A stretch of 64,000 nt of DNA from the NCBI RefSeq assembly GCF_024746795.1, contig NZ_CP080524.1:2520001-2584000 (forward strand), given 5' to 3'. The position numbers and the translations under genes were made by a program. Under the pieces are notes generated by a model. The model was not told the DNA's origin, ran no database searches, and saw only the letters and a list, made by a program, of their open reading frames with translations. Shown here one piece after another: positions 34,290-41,717 of this stretch; the first letter of the stretch is position 1; each line of letters starts with the position of its first letter. The DNA comes from Mesorhizobium sp. AR10. Lineage in GTDB: Bacteria > Pseudomonadota > Alphaproteobacteria > Rhizobiales > Rhizobiaceae.

Positions 34290-35104
34290 ATGTCGTCGAT
34301 TGACTACGTGGAAACAGGCAGTGGGCCTGCCGTGCTGTTCGTCCCGGGATCCTTCAGCACGCATGCGGCCTGGCGGCCGATCCAGAAGCTTCTGCCTGCA
34401 GCCTATCGGATGGTTGGCACCAGCCTTTGCGGCTATGGCGCGACCCCGGAGACCCGCACGCGCAACGATTTCGGCATGCAGCATGAGCTGCGGATCATCG
34501 AGCACGCGGCGCGTCGCATCGGCGGCCCGGTTCATCTGGTCGGACATTCCTTCGGCGGGACTGTCGCACTGGCGGCAGCCCTGGCAAATTCCATCAATAT
34601 GCGAGCCTGTCGCTTTTCGAGGCAAATCCCCTCGCGCTCCTCAAGGGACTGCCGAGGCAAGGTCTCTATAAGGACGTGCTGAGGCTGAGCCGGGAGTTCG
34701 GCGCGGCAGTCGATGCCGACGCCGATGCAGCCGGTATCATCATCGACTTCTGGGGAGGTCGAGGCACCTTTGCGAAGCTTCCCGAAATCGTGCGGAGCCA
34801 TTGTCGCGAGACAGCCCCGGCAAATGTGATCGACTGGCTGACGGATTTCAGTTTCGAGGCTGCCCTCCGAGACTACAGCGCCCTCGACATCCCGGTTCTG
34901 CTCATCAGAGGCGGGTTGGCCAATCCGGCCATGGTGGCGATGACCGACATGCTGCAACAAGCCTTGCCGCATGTGCATAGCGCGGTGGTTGAGGACGCCG
35001 GCCATTTCCTCATTGCGACCCATGCGCAAAAATGTGCCGCGCTGCTGACACGGTTCCTGACGATTGCAGATGCGGAGCTGCCGGAAGCCGCGATGGTTGC
35101 CTAG
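34290..35104 (+). pseudogene. Alpha/beta hydrolase gene with a frameshift
   Basis: The first half (ATG 34290, with AAGGGGGG upstream) encodes MSSIDYVETGSGPAVLFVPG and the nucleophile elbow GHSFGGTVALAAALA near residues 90-104. The frame then goes wrong and ends at 34682. The second half continues in another frame from about 34585 (YASLSLFEANPLALLKGLPR) to 35104 with the catalytic His region VEDAGHFLIATH. Joining the two gives a normal hydrolase of about 270 residues. The break lies near 34585, where a 4-base loss at a GGC repeat would explain it. It is either a recent pseudogene or a sequencing error. Confidence 0.75.
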
Positions 35105-35202
35105 AGCGGTTTGGCTTTTGATAGACACGCCTAACCGCTCTAACTCTTTGTTTTTTCGCAATTCTGAGTGGAAACCACTGCGCACTATTCCTAGAATGCT
35201 CT
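35103..35202. repeat. Rhizobial-type intergenic repeat with terminator-like hairpin
   Basis: The stretch begins with AGAGCGGTT (35103-35111), which pairs with AACCGCTCT (35133-35141), followed by a T-rich run TTTGTTTTTT. It continues with TCTGAGTGGAAACCACTGCG and ends in AGAATGCTCTA. I recall closely similar sequences repeated in Mesorhizobium and Rhizobium intergenic regions. It may end transcription from the hydrolase side. Confidence 0.6.
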
Positions 35203-35581
35203 AATCTTGGCTGGCGGGGAGCGGCGCGCCGGGAAGATAGAGAATGATCGGGCGAATCTCGTAGACGGCGCTGGGATTGACTCGCCGGAGGTCGCGCGCG
35301 GCCGCTATGGCCTCCTCGCGCGTGGCGCAATCGAGGACATATAACCCCAGCAACTGCTCCTTGGTTTCGGCAAAGGGACCGTCGATCACCATGCCGTCGC
35401 CCGGGCCGCGCAGCGTAACGGCTTCCGCGGTCGCGCCCAGCCTGGCGGCCGGGCCGAGGGTGCCCTCCTGGACCAACCGGTCATTGACTTTGAGCAAGTC
35501 GGTCATCAGCGCCGCATCCTCCTGTGGTGTCCAGGACGCGACTGTCTCTTCGACGTGATAGGCCAGGATGGCGTAGAACAT
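35201..35581 (-). CDS. YciI/DGPF-domain protein
   Basis: A 126-residue protein of the YCII-related family, a small ferredoxin-like fold (MFYAILAYHVEETVASWTPQ at the start). The name-giving motif DGPFAETKEQLLGLYVLDC is seen, followed by the acidic/Ala-rich helix ATREEAIAAARD. The ATG at 35581 follows GAGGAG. Members often accompany extracytoplasmic-function sigma factors or take part in degradation pathways, but the function is usually unknown. No sigma-factor gene is adjacent here. It lies upstream of a repeat and downstream (minus strand) of the sensor kinase gene. Confidence 0.85.
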   Translation of the reverse strand: MFYAILAYHVEETVASWTPQEDAALMTDLLKVNDRLVQEGTLGPAARLGATAEAVTLRGPGDGMVIDGPFAETKEQLLGLYVLDCATREEAIAAARDLRRVNPSAVYEIRPIILYLPGAPLPASQD

Positions 35582-35672
35582 GCGACGTTCTCCTCGTGCT
35601 GCACGACGCAATATCGCAAGGATGCGTTGGCCGATCCAGCCCCAGCGCCCATCGAGGCGGTGCTCTGCTGCC

Positions 35673-37082
35673 TCAAGCTGCCAATGGCAGGCGCAATTCC
35701 GTCATCAGGCCACCGTCGGGATGATTGGACAGGCTGACCTCGCCGCCGACGCCGCGGGCGATGTTGCGGGCGATGGTCAGGCCGAGGCCAAGGCCGCCGG
35801 TCTGACGGTTGCGGGACTGTTCCAGGCGCACGAAAGAGCCGAACACCGTGTCGAGCTGGGCTTGCGGTATGCCAGGCCCTTCGTCGCGGATGGCCAGCGT
35901 GATCGTCTGCTCCGACCGACGCAGGCTGAGATGCGCCTTCTTGCCGTAGGTTACGGCATTCTGGACGAGATTGGTGACGCAGCGCTTCAGCGCAACCGGC
36001 CGCGCAATGCAGATCAGGCCGCGCGAGCGGGTGTCTTCATTGTCGAACGAGACATTCTCGAAGCCGTCGGCGATTGATTCCACCAGTGACCAGAAATCGA
36101 TCCTTTCGCTTTTCTCCTCGGTCACCTCAAAGGTGGCGAAGTCGATGACGGAGCTGGCGATGTCTTCGATGTCCGCGAGGTCGTGGGCGAGCGCCTCGCG
36201 CGCCGTCGATTTCCGCAGCAGTTCGAGGCGCAGCCGCATCCGGGTCAGCGGCGTGCGCAGGTCATGGGCGAGCGCCGCGGCAAGGTGCTCGCGATCCTCG
36301 ACATAGTCGCGCAACCGGAGCTGCATGGCATTGACCGCCTTGGCCGCGGCGCGGATCTCGCGGCTGCCGGTCTCGGCGATCGGCGGGCTCTTCAAATCGT
36401 TGCCGATCCGCTTCACGGCGGTTTCCATCATCCGGTAGGGCGCGGTCAGCCGGCGCAGCGACCAGATCGACATGACCACCACCAGACCGGCGATCAAGGC
36501 ATAGAGCGGCAGGCTGTCGAAGCTCAATATGGGGCCGACCGGCGTGTTCGGCTCGGTGAAGTTCAGCCATTGGCCGTCGGCGAAGCGTAGCGAAGCCGTC
36601 AGCTTGTCGCTCTGGGCGAAATCGGCCGCCAACACCAGAAGGTCGCGTTCGACCTGGCCGATATCGGGGCCTTCGACCGCGCCTCCGGCATCGTCGGCTT
36701 CGCGCGTTGCCGGGTCGCGCCCGACCCGCGCATCGGTGATGCCGAATTTCGACAGCCGCCCGACCAGTATGTCTTCCAGTTCGGCCAGCTCGTCATCGCC
36801 TGCAATCGATGAAGTGACCGCAGGCGTGTCCGAAACAGTGAGCGCGTAGGTGGCGTTGAACAGACCGGACGCGGTGGCTTTGCGTTCTTCGGGCGTGGCG
36901 TCATGCATCAACTGCACCAGCGAGAAGGCGCGGTCGTTGAGCCGGTAGAGATCGACCACGTCGTTGGCTGCAGCGCGGTCGTGCGAGACGATGTAGAGGG
37001 TCGCGACCTGACTGATCAGCAGGCCGGCAATGACGATGAGCAACACCCAGACGGGCAGGGTTTGCGGCAGGAAGCGTCTCAT
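35673..37082 (-). CDS. Sensor histidine kinase (EnvZ/RstB type)
   Basis: A 469-residue inner-membrane kinase. TM1 is near 10-32 (VWVLLIVIAGLLISQVATLY), a periplasmic sensing region spans about 33-190, TM2 is near 191-208, then HAMP and the DHp helix with the phospho-His H273 in ALAHDLRTPLTRMRLRLELL. The ATP site has the N-box NLVQNAVTYG and glycine loops DEGPGIP and GGLGLGLTIAR. The start overlaps the response-regulator stop by four bases (ATGA), so the pair is co-translated. All key residues are present. The signal is unknown. Confidence 0.93.
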   Translation of the reverse strand: MRRFLPQTLPVWVLLIVIAGLLISQVATLYIVSHDRAAANDVVDLYRLNDRAFSLVQLMHDATPEERKATASGLFNATYALTVSDTPAVTSSIAGDDELAELEDILVGRLSKFGITDARVGRDPATREADDAGGAVEGPDIGQVERDLLVLAADFAQSDKLTASLRFADGQWLNFTEPNTPVGPILSFDSLPLYALIAGLVVVMSIWSLRRLTAPYRMMETAVKRIGNDLKSPPIAETGSREIRAAAKAVNAMQLRLRDYVEDREHLAAALAHDLRTPLTRMRLRLELLRKSTAREALAHDLADIEDIASSVIDFATFEVTEEKSERIDFWSLVESIADGFENVSFDNEDTRSRGLICIARPVALKRCVTNLVQNAVTYGKKAHLSLRRSEQTITLAIRDEGPGIPQAQLDTVFGSFVRLEQSRNRQTGGLGLGLTIARNIARGVGGEVSLSNHPDGGLMTELRLPLAA

Positions 37083-37822
37083 TCGGACGTTGTCTCGGGG
37101 AGGAACTGATAGCCGCCGCTGCGCACGGTCAGGATCAGTTTCGGCGTTTTCGGGTCGTCTTCCATCTTGCGCCGCAGCCGGCTGACCAGAATATCGATGC
37201 TGCGGTCGAAGCTGTAGTCGCTGTCACCTCCGGACAGTTCGATGAGTTGGTCACGGGTGAGCACGCGCTGCGCACTCTTGACGAAAGTCTGCAACAGGTT
37301 GAACTCCGCCATCGTCAGCTCGACCCTGACGTCGCCGGGCGCCATCAGCCGGCGGCGCGAGCAGTCCATCGTCCAGCCGGCGAAATGATAGATCTGCCGT
37401 GTGCTAGGCCGCCGCGGCTCGGCGGCGCCGTTGCGCCTCAGCACGGCGCGAATCCGGGCCAGCAGCTCGCGTGGGTCAAAGGGTTTCGGCACATAGTCGT
37501 CGGCGCCCATCTCCAGACCCACGACGCGGTCGGTCGTCTCGGTGACCGCGGTCAGCATGATGATCGGCGTCGAATAATTCGCCCGAATATCGCGGCACAG
37601 CTCCAACCCGCTCTTCCCCGGCAGCATCACGTCGAGGACGACAAGATCGACCTGTGCCCGCCGGAGGATGGCTTCCATCTCGACGCCGTCGGCGGCAACC
37701 GAAGTGTGCAACCCGCGCTTCTGGAAGAATTCCTGCAGCAGGTCGCGGATGCCCTTGTCGTCGTCGACGATCAGTATGTGTGCGTCGGATTTCACGGGAA
37801 TCCTGTCATTGTTGATGGCCAA
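37079..37822 (-). CDS. OmpR-family response regulator
   Basis: A 247-residue regulator. The receiver (about 15-130) has the acidic pocket D20-D22, phospho-Asp D64 in VVLDVMLPG, Thr/Ala switch and K113 in VPKPFDP. The C-terminal winged helix (about 145-240) carries TMAEFNLLQTF and RSIDILVSRLRRKMEDDP. It is the partner of the kinase downstream. The region between it and the divergent exported-protein gene has an 11-bp-spaced direct repeat that could be its binding site, so autoregulation and control of those genes are likely. Confidence 0.93.
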   Translation of the reverse strand: MAINNDRIPVKSDAHILIVDDDKGIRDLLQEFFQKRGLHTSVAADGVEMEAILRRAQVDLVVLDVMLPGKSGLELCRDIRANYSTPIIMLTAVTETTDRVVGLEMGADDYVPKPFDPRELLARIRAVLRRNGAAEPRRPSTRQIYHFAGWTMDCSRRRLMAPGDVRVELTMAEFNLLQTFVKSAQRVLTRDQLIELSGGDSDYSFDRSIDILVSRLRRKMEDDPKTPKLILTVRSGGYQFLPETTSE

Positions 37823-37905
37823 GCCTGCGTTCGGGCGTCACCCTCACGATAGAATTCTGGCCACATGTTGGCCAGCGGCGATGATGGGTTCCGGAGCCGA
37901 TTTCT

Positions 37906-37925
37906 CAGAAACAATCCAGAAACAA
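37906..37925. promoter_or_regulatory. Candidate response-regulator direct repeat
   Basis: CAGAAACAA occurs at 37906-37914 and again at 37917-37925, an 11-base period, typical of tandem binding by OmpR-family regulators. A little further, TCGGGA (37937-37942) and TCCCGA (37948-37953) form an inverted repeat. Both lie between the divergent response-regulator gene and the exported-protein genes. Confidence 0.5.
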
Positions 37926-38032
37926 AATTCTACAGTCGGGAAAAACTCCCGAAAAAAAACAAAGGCATAAGTGGTGTCGTGGCGGTCAGGTCATCGGCTG
38001 CGACGCTAGCTTCGGGATTTACGGACAAACCA

Positions 38033-38332
38033 ATGCAAAGGTTCTCGATCAGCTTGATGGGTGCGTTGCTCGGCATTTCGCTCGTCACGGCCGCGGTCGA
38101 ACAGTCGGACGCAAAGGTGGCGCTCACCCGGAGCGAGCGTTGCAGCAGTCTCAGCCACCAATTTGATGAAGCCCTCGAAACCCACGCCACGGCAACGCAG
38201 GTCACCGCGGCAAAGGCACTTCAAAGAAAGGGCAACCGGTTCTGCGCCAACAAGAAACAGGCACAGGGACTCCGGATGCTCGCAAACGCTTTGAAGCTGC
38301 TTGGAGTGACACCGATCGACCCGGTTCAGTGA
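38033..38332 (+). CDS. Small exported protein of unknown function
   Basis: A 99-residue protein. The ATG at 38033 opens a signal peptide (MQRFSISLMGALLGISLVTA). The mature part of about 75 residues is helical, with two cysteines (RSERCSSLSHQF and NRFCANKKQ) that could form one disulfide. The open frame runs 56 codons further upstream, but that stretch has no protein-like character. It is 38 bases ahead of the Asr-like gene and likely co-transcribed, under the divergent two-component system. Not recognised. Confidence 0.65.
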   Translation: MQRFSISLMGALLGISLVTAAVEQSDAKVALTRSERCSSLSHQFDEALETHATATQVTAAKALQRKGNRFCANKKQAQGLRMLANALKLLGVTPIDPVQ

Positions 38333-38370
38333 CACTCAAAAACCGACCCGCATAAAAAGGAAATGAAACC

Positions 38371-38619
38371 ATGAAAAAGTCCATCCTCTCCGCACTCGGT
38401 CTCGCCGTCGCTCTCGCTTTCTCGATGCCGGCTCTCGGCAACGCAGCTACCACCACGACGACCGCTGCTCCCGCTGCCGCCACGACGGCCGCTCCGGCTG
38501 TGAAGACTGCTCCGAAGAAGGTCACTGCCAAGAAGAGCGTCAAGGCTGCCTGCAAGGTGTCCAAGACGCACAAGTGCCCGGTGAAGCACACCACCAAGAA
38601 GACCGCTCCCAAGGCCTGA
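38371..38619 (+). CDS. Asr-like exported Lys/Ala/Thr-rich protein
   Basis: An 82-residue protein: a signal peptide (MKKSILSALGLAVALAFSMP) and a mature tail of Ala, Thr, Pro and Lys (TTTTTAAPAAATTAAPAVKT, then KKVTAKKSVKAA), predicted disordered and very basic. Composition and layout resemble the acid-shock protein Asr of enterobacteria, but it also has two cysteines (ACKVSKTHKC), which Asr lacks. Homology is uncertain because of low complexity. The ATG follows AAGGAAA. It is followed by a strong terminator, and the nearby kinase/regulator pair may control it. Confidence 0.75.
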   Translation: MKKSILSALGLAVALAFSMPALGNAATTTTTAAPAAATTAAPAVKTAPKKVTAKKSVKAACKVSKTHKCPVKHTTKKTAPKA

Positions 38620-38648
38620 TCCAGGCTGACATAGCAAGCCTGTATGAC

Positions 38649-38684
38649 AAGGCCGCTCCAGCCGCAGTTTGGTGGAGCGGCCTT
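38649..38684 (+). terminator. Intrinsic terminator after the Asr-like gene
   Basis: AAGGCCGCTCCA (38649-38660) and TGGAGCGGCCTT (38673-38684) form a perfect 12-bp stem with a 12-base loop, 30 bases after the stop codon. There is no long T-run, so it may act partly as a 3'-end stabiliser. Confidence 0.7.
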
Positions 38685-38757
38685 GCCGTATCGTTCGGTT
38701 CATTGGCCGTGGTGATCCTTAACCCGATCGCAACTCCGGCCCGGTAGGACAATCCGC

Positions 38758-39117
38758 ATGAAGAAGCGGCTTTCGTCCATTCTGCGCTCAATGGCCATCG
38801 GCGGCCTTGTGGTCTCCGCGGTGGCCAAGCTGTTGATCCAGTTCACCGCCAGCCCGGTACCCGATCCCGCCAGCGGGCGGACCGAACCTTCACTGTTCGC
38901 GCCGGCGGTATCCACCGACTGGGACTACATCACGCCGGGGCAAACCTGGGTGCTCATCGTGCTTACCGGCTCAGTGCTGGTCTGCTTCGTCGCCTGGCTG
39001 GTCGTCGCATGGATGGAACGCCGGGTGGATGCGGATGGATCCAGGCCGGATGCGCCATCGGTCGGCACCTCACGGCAATTGCAGGCCCGCCGCATCTTCG
39101 GCCGCCAGGGCCGTTGA
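38758..39117 (+). CDS. Small membrane protein of unknown function
   Basis: A 119-residue protein with two hydrophobic segments: near 10-30 (SMAIGGLVVSAVAKLLIQF) and near 62-86 (TWVLIVLTGSVLVCFVAWLV). Between them is a short Pro-rich loop, and the C-terminal 30 residues are basic. The ATG at 38758 has no strong ribosome site. It follows the Asr-like gene after a terminator and precedes clpS. Not recognised. Confidence 0.6.
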   Translation: MKKRLSSILRSMAIGGLVVSAVAKLLIQFTASPVPDPASGRTEPSLFAPAVSTDWDYITPGQTWVLIVLTGSVLVCFVAWLVVAWMERRVDADGSRPDAPSVGTSRQLQARRIFGRQGR

Positions 39118-39255
39118 ACGGCGGTCGACAGTCCCCACATAGATTTGAATGGCCGCACCACCGGGAAGCCGGTTTGCGCGCGGATCGAAAATGGACGACC
39201 GCTTTCGCCCGTGACAAGATGAAAGCGAAATTGTCGCGTGAAATTGCCGGTTCCG

Positions 39256-39561
39256 ATGCCTGAAATCACCACAAAACCTCAAACCAAAACGCAACCGAAG
39301 ACCGAACGGCCGAAGCTCTACAAGGTCATCCTCGTCAATGACGATTTTACGCCGCGCGAATTCGTGGTGACGGTGCTGAAGGGCGAGTTCAAGCTGAACG
39401 AAGACCAGGCGCATCGGGTGATGATCACCGCGCACCGGCGCGGCGTCTGCGTTGTCGCCGTCTTCACCAGGGACGTCGCCGAAACCAAGGCGATGCGGGC
39501 GACCGATGCCGGCAAGGCCAAAGGCTATCCGCTAATGTTCACGACAGAGCCGGAGGAGTGA
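39256..39561 (+). CDS. clpS: Clp protease adaptor ClpS
   Basis: A 101-residue N-recognin that delivers proteins with destabilising N-terminal residues to ClpAP. The core LYKVILVNDDFTPREFVV and the binding segment MITAHRRGVCVVAVFTRDVAE are clear. The first 25 residues are a flexible Lys/Thr/Pro-rich tail, as in the family. The ATG at 39256 is taken; a GTG at 39238 in frame is an alternative. Rhizobia often have two ClpS copies; this one is not next to clpA here. Confidence 0.93.
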   Translation: MPEITTKPQTKTQPKTERPKLYKVILVNDDFTPREFVVTVLKGEFKLNEDQAHRVMITAHRRGVCVVAVFTRDVAETKAMRATDAGKAKGYPLMFTTEPEE

Positions 39562-39566
39562 GGAGC

Positions 39567-41654
39567 TTACCGCCCCTCGCGGTACCACATCGATCCCATC
39601 GCCAGCAGCAACAGGCCGAGGCCGAGGAAGCCGCCGAACAGCGGCACGCGCGAGACGGCTTTGAGAACGCTGTCGTCGGTGGTGCGCAACCCGATCCAGT
39701 CGCTGCCGGCGGCCGCGCCGGCGGTGCGAACCGGCACGATGGAGGGCAGCGTCACCCCGCTGGTGAAGCCGCCAAGAGCCGATGATTGAGCCAGCCGGCG
39801 CACGCCGCCGCCGGTGGCTTCAGCCGGCGCTTTCAGCCGGCCCTCTGTGGAGATGACGTCGGAGAATTCCGGCGCGTTGACCGGACCGACATGGGCTAAG
39901 GCCGTCAGATCGCCATTGCCGATCTGGTAGAGGCCGATCTCGCTGGTCTCGATGCTGCCCAGGAAGACACCGGGTTCGGATTTTTCGAGCCTGACGATCA
40001 GCGCCTTGCCGGACGGCGTGATGACCTGCGCCGGGCCGGGATCGTCGCTCATCGTCTGGCGGCGGATTTCCAGCATCATGCCGCGGCCGTCGGCGGTCAG
40101 CCGCTCCTCTTCGAGTTCGGGTTCCTTCATCAGCCAATGGGCGATGCGCCGGTAGAGCTGGACATGCGGACCGCCACCCTCGAAGCCGCGCGCCCACAGC
40201 CAGCCCTGGTCGGAGAGCAGCATGCCGACACGGCCTTCGCCCTTGCGGTCGAGCAGCAGCAGCGGCCGGTTGTCGGCGCCCTTCATCACCACCTCGCCCT
40301 CGGGATTCTGGACGCCGATGGTGCGGAACCAGCGGCTCCAGTGCGGCGGCTCGGTCGCCGAGCCGTCGAGCCCACGCGTCACCGGATGACGCTGGCCGAG
40401 ATCGGTGAGGCGCGGATAGAAAGCCTTGTCGATGACTTCGCCGGTCGGCATCGCCGGCAGCGCCGACATCAGCGGCGTGCGGGCGATCGAGCTTTCGCCG
40501 GCATATTCGGGGCCTGCGGCGATCAGCAGCGCGCCGCCCTTTTCGACGTATTCGGAGATGTAGTCGTAGTAGAGGATCGGCAGCACGTCGCGGTGCTGGT
40601 AGCGATCGAAGATGATCAGGTCGAAATCCTTGATCTTCTCGACGAACAGTTCACGCGTCGGGAAGGCGATCAGCGACAATTCGTTGATTGGCGTGCCATC
40701 CTGCTTTTCGGGGGGGCGCAAAATGGTGAAATGGACAAGATCGACCGAGGCGTCTGATTTCAGCAGGTTGCGCCAGGTGCGCTCGCCGGCGTGCGGCTCG
40801 CCGGAGACAAGCAGCACGCGCAAATTCTCGCGGATGCCGTCGATCAAGGCGATGGCGCGGTTGTTGGCGTCGGTCAGTTCATCGGGCTCTCGGTCTATAG
40901 CGAGTTCGACAATGTTGCGGCCAGCGCCGGGAATCGTCACCTGCAGCGGCATCGCCTTGCCGATGGTGGCCTCTTCGACAGCGACCTGCTCGCCATTGAC
41001 CGAGACGCGGACGTCGACAGGGCCGGTTTCATTGTCGGTGGCGATGACGCGGTAGGTCATGTCGAGCGGCTTGCCGACCAGGCCGAAGCGCGGCGCGTTT
41101 TCGAAACGGATGCGGCGATCCTTTTCGTGGTCGTTGCCGGTGATCAGCGCATGCAGCGGGGCATTGAAGTCGGGCGCGCCGGCCGGCGCGTCATGCACTT
41201 CGCCATCGGTGATCATGATGGCGCCGCCGATACGCGAAGGCGGCACGTCGCGGAACGCGCCTTCAAGCGCGCCGAAAAGCCGCGTGTCGGTGCGCTCCTC
41301 GGCGGCTTCGGACTGGCCGGCCTCGACGACACGCACGTCAAACTGCTTGAAACGGCCAAGGCGTTGCTGGAGCCCGGCAAGGGCTTCGTCGGTCTGTTTG
41401 GTGCGCTCGCCGATGTCCTGGCTCTGGCTGCGGTCGACGATGACGGCGACGACGCTTTTCAGCGCCTCACGCTCCTCATTGAGGAAGACCGGGTTGAGCA
41501 GGGCGGCGCCCAGTGCGAGCAGCGCAGCGAGACGGAAGATCGCGCCGCGTTGGCGAAACCACAGGCCGACCAGTGCCAGCAATGCCAGCGGCACCAGCAC
41601 AATAGCGAGCAGCGGCCAGGAGATGAGCGGTTCGAACGAGAGCGACCAGTTCAT
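39567..41654 (-). CDS. Large membrane protein of the MoxR/DUF58 operon
   Basis: A 695-residue protein with two N-terminal membrane segments (SWPLLAIVLVPLALLALVGL and IFRLAALLALGAALLNPVFL) and one at the C-terminus (GGFLGLGLLLLAMGSMWYR). Between them is a periplasmic or cytoplasmic beta-rich part with a vWA-like start (SVVAVIVDRSQSQ) and a glutamine-amidotransferase-like region (LLIAAGPEYAGESSIARTPL). No catalytic Cys triad was confirmed. Co-transcribed with DUF4159, DUF58 and MoxR. Its ribosome site is formed by a palindromic repeat (see 41660-41682). Function unknown. Confidence 0.83.
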   Translation of the reverse strand: MNWSLSFEPLISWPLLAIVLVPLALLALVGLWFRQRGAIFRLAALLALGAALLNPVFLNEEREALKSVVAVIVDRSQSQDIGERTKQTDEALAGLQQRLGRFKQFDVRVVEAGQSEAAEERTDTRLFGALEGAFRDVPPSRIGGAIMITDGEVHDAPAGAPDFNAPLHALITGNDHEKDRRIRFENAPRFGLVGKPLDMTYRVIATDNETGPVDVRVSVNGEQVAVEEATIGKAMPLQVTIPGAGRNIVELAIDREPDELTDANNRAIALIDGIRENLRVLLVSGEPHAGERTWRNLLKSDASVDLVHFTILRPPEKQDGTPINELSLIAFPTRELFVEKIKDFDLIIFDRYQHRDVLPILYYDYISEYVEKGGALLIAAGPEYAGESSIARTPLMSALPAMPTGEVIDKAFYPRLTDLGQRHPVTRGLDGSATEPPHWSRWFRTIGVQNPEGEVVMKGADNRPLLLLDRKGEGRVGMLLSDQGWLWARGFEGGGPHVQLYRRIAHWLMKEPELEEERLTADGRGMMLEIRRQTMSDDPGPAQVITPSGKALIVRLEKSEPGVFLGSIETSEIGLYQIGNGDLTALAHVGPVNAPEFSDVISTEGRLKAPAEATGGGVRRLAQSSALGGFTSGVTLPSIVPVRTAGAAAGSDWIGLRTTDDSVLKAVSRVPLFGGFLGLGLLLLAMGSMWYREGR

Positions 41655-41659
41655 GCCTC

Positions 41660-41682
41660 ATCCTCCCCCTTGTGGGGAGGAT
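41660..41682 (-). repeat. Palindromic repeat containing the Shine-Dalgarno of the 695-residue gene
   Basis: On the minus strand ATCCTCCCC pairs with GGGGAGGAT around a 5-base loop (9-bp perfect stem). The right arm contains GGGGAGGAT, the best ribosome site for the ATG at 41654. Such CCTCCCC/GGGGAGG palindromes are common rhizobial intergenic repeats. Here it could lower translation by hiding the site. Confidence 0.6.
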
Positions 41683-41717
41683 CGTTCCGGGCAGGGAGTG
41701 CAACAAAGAGCATCATC

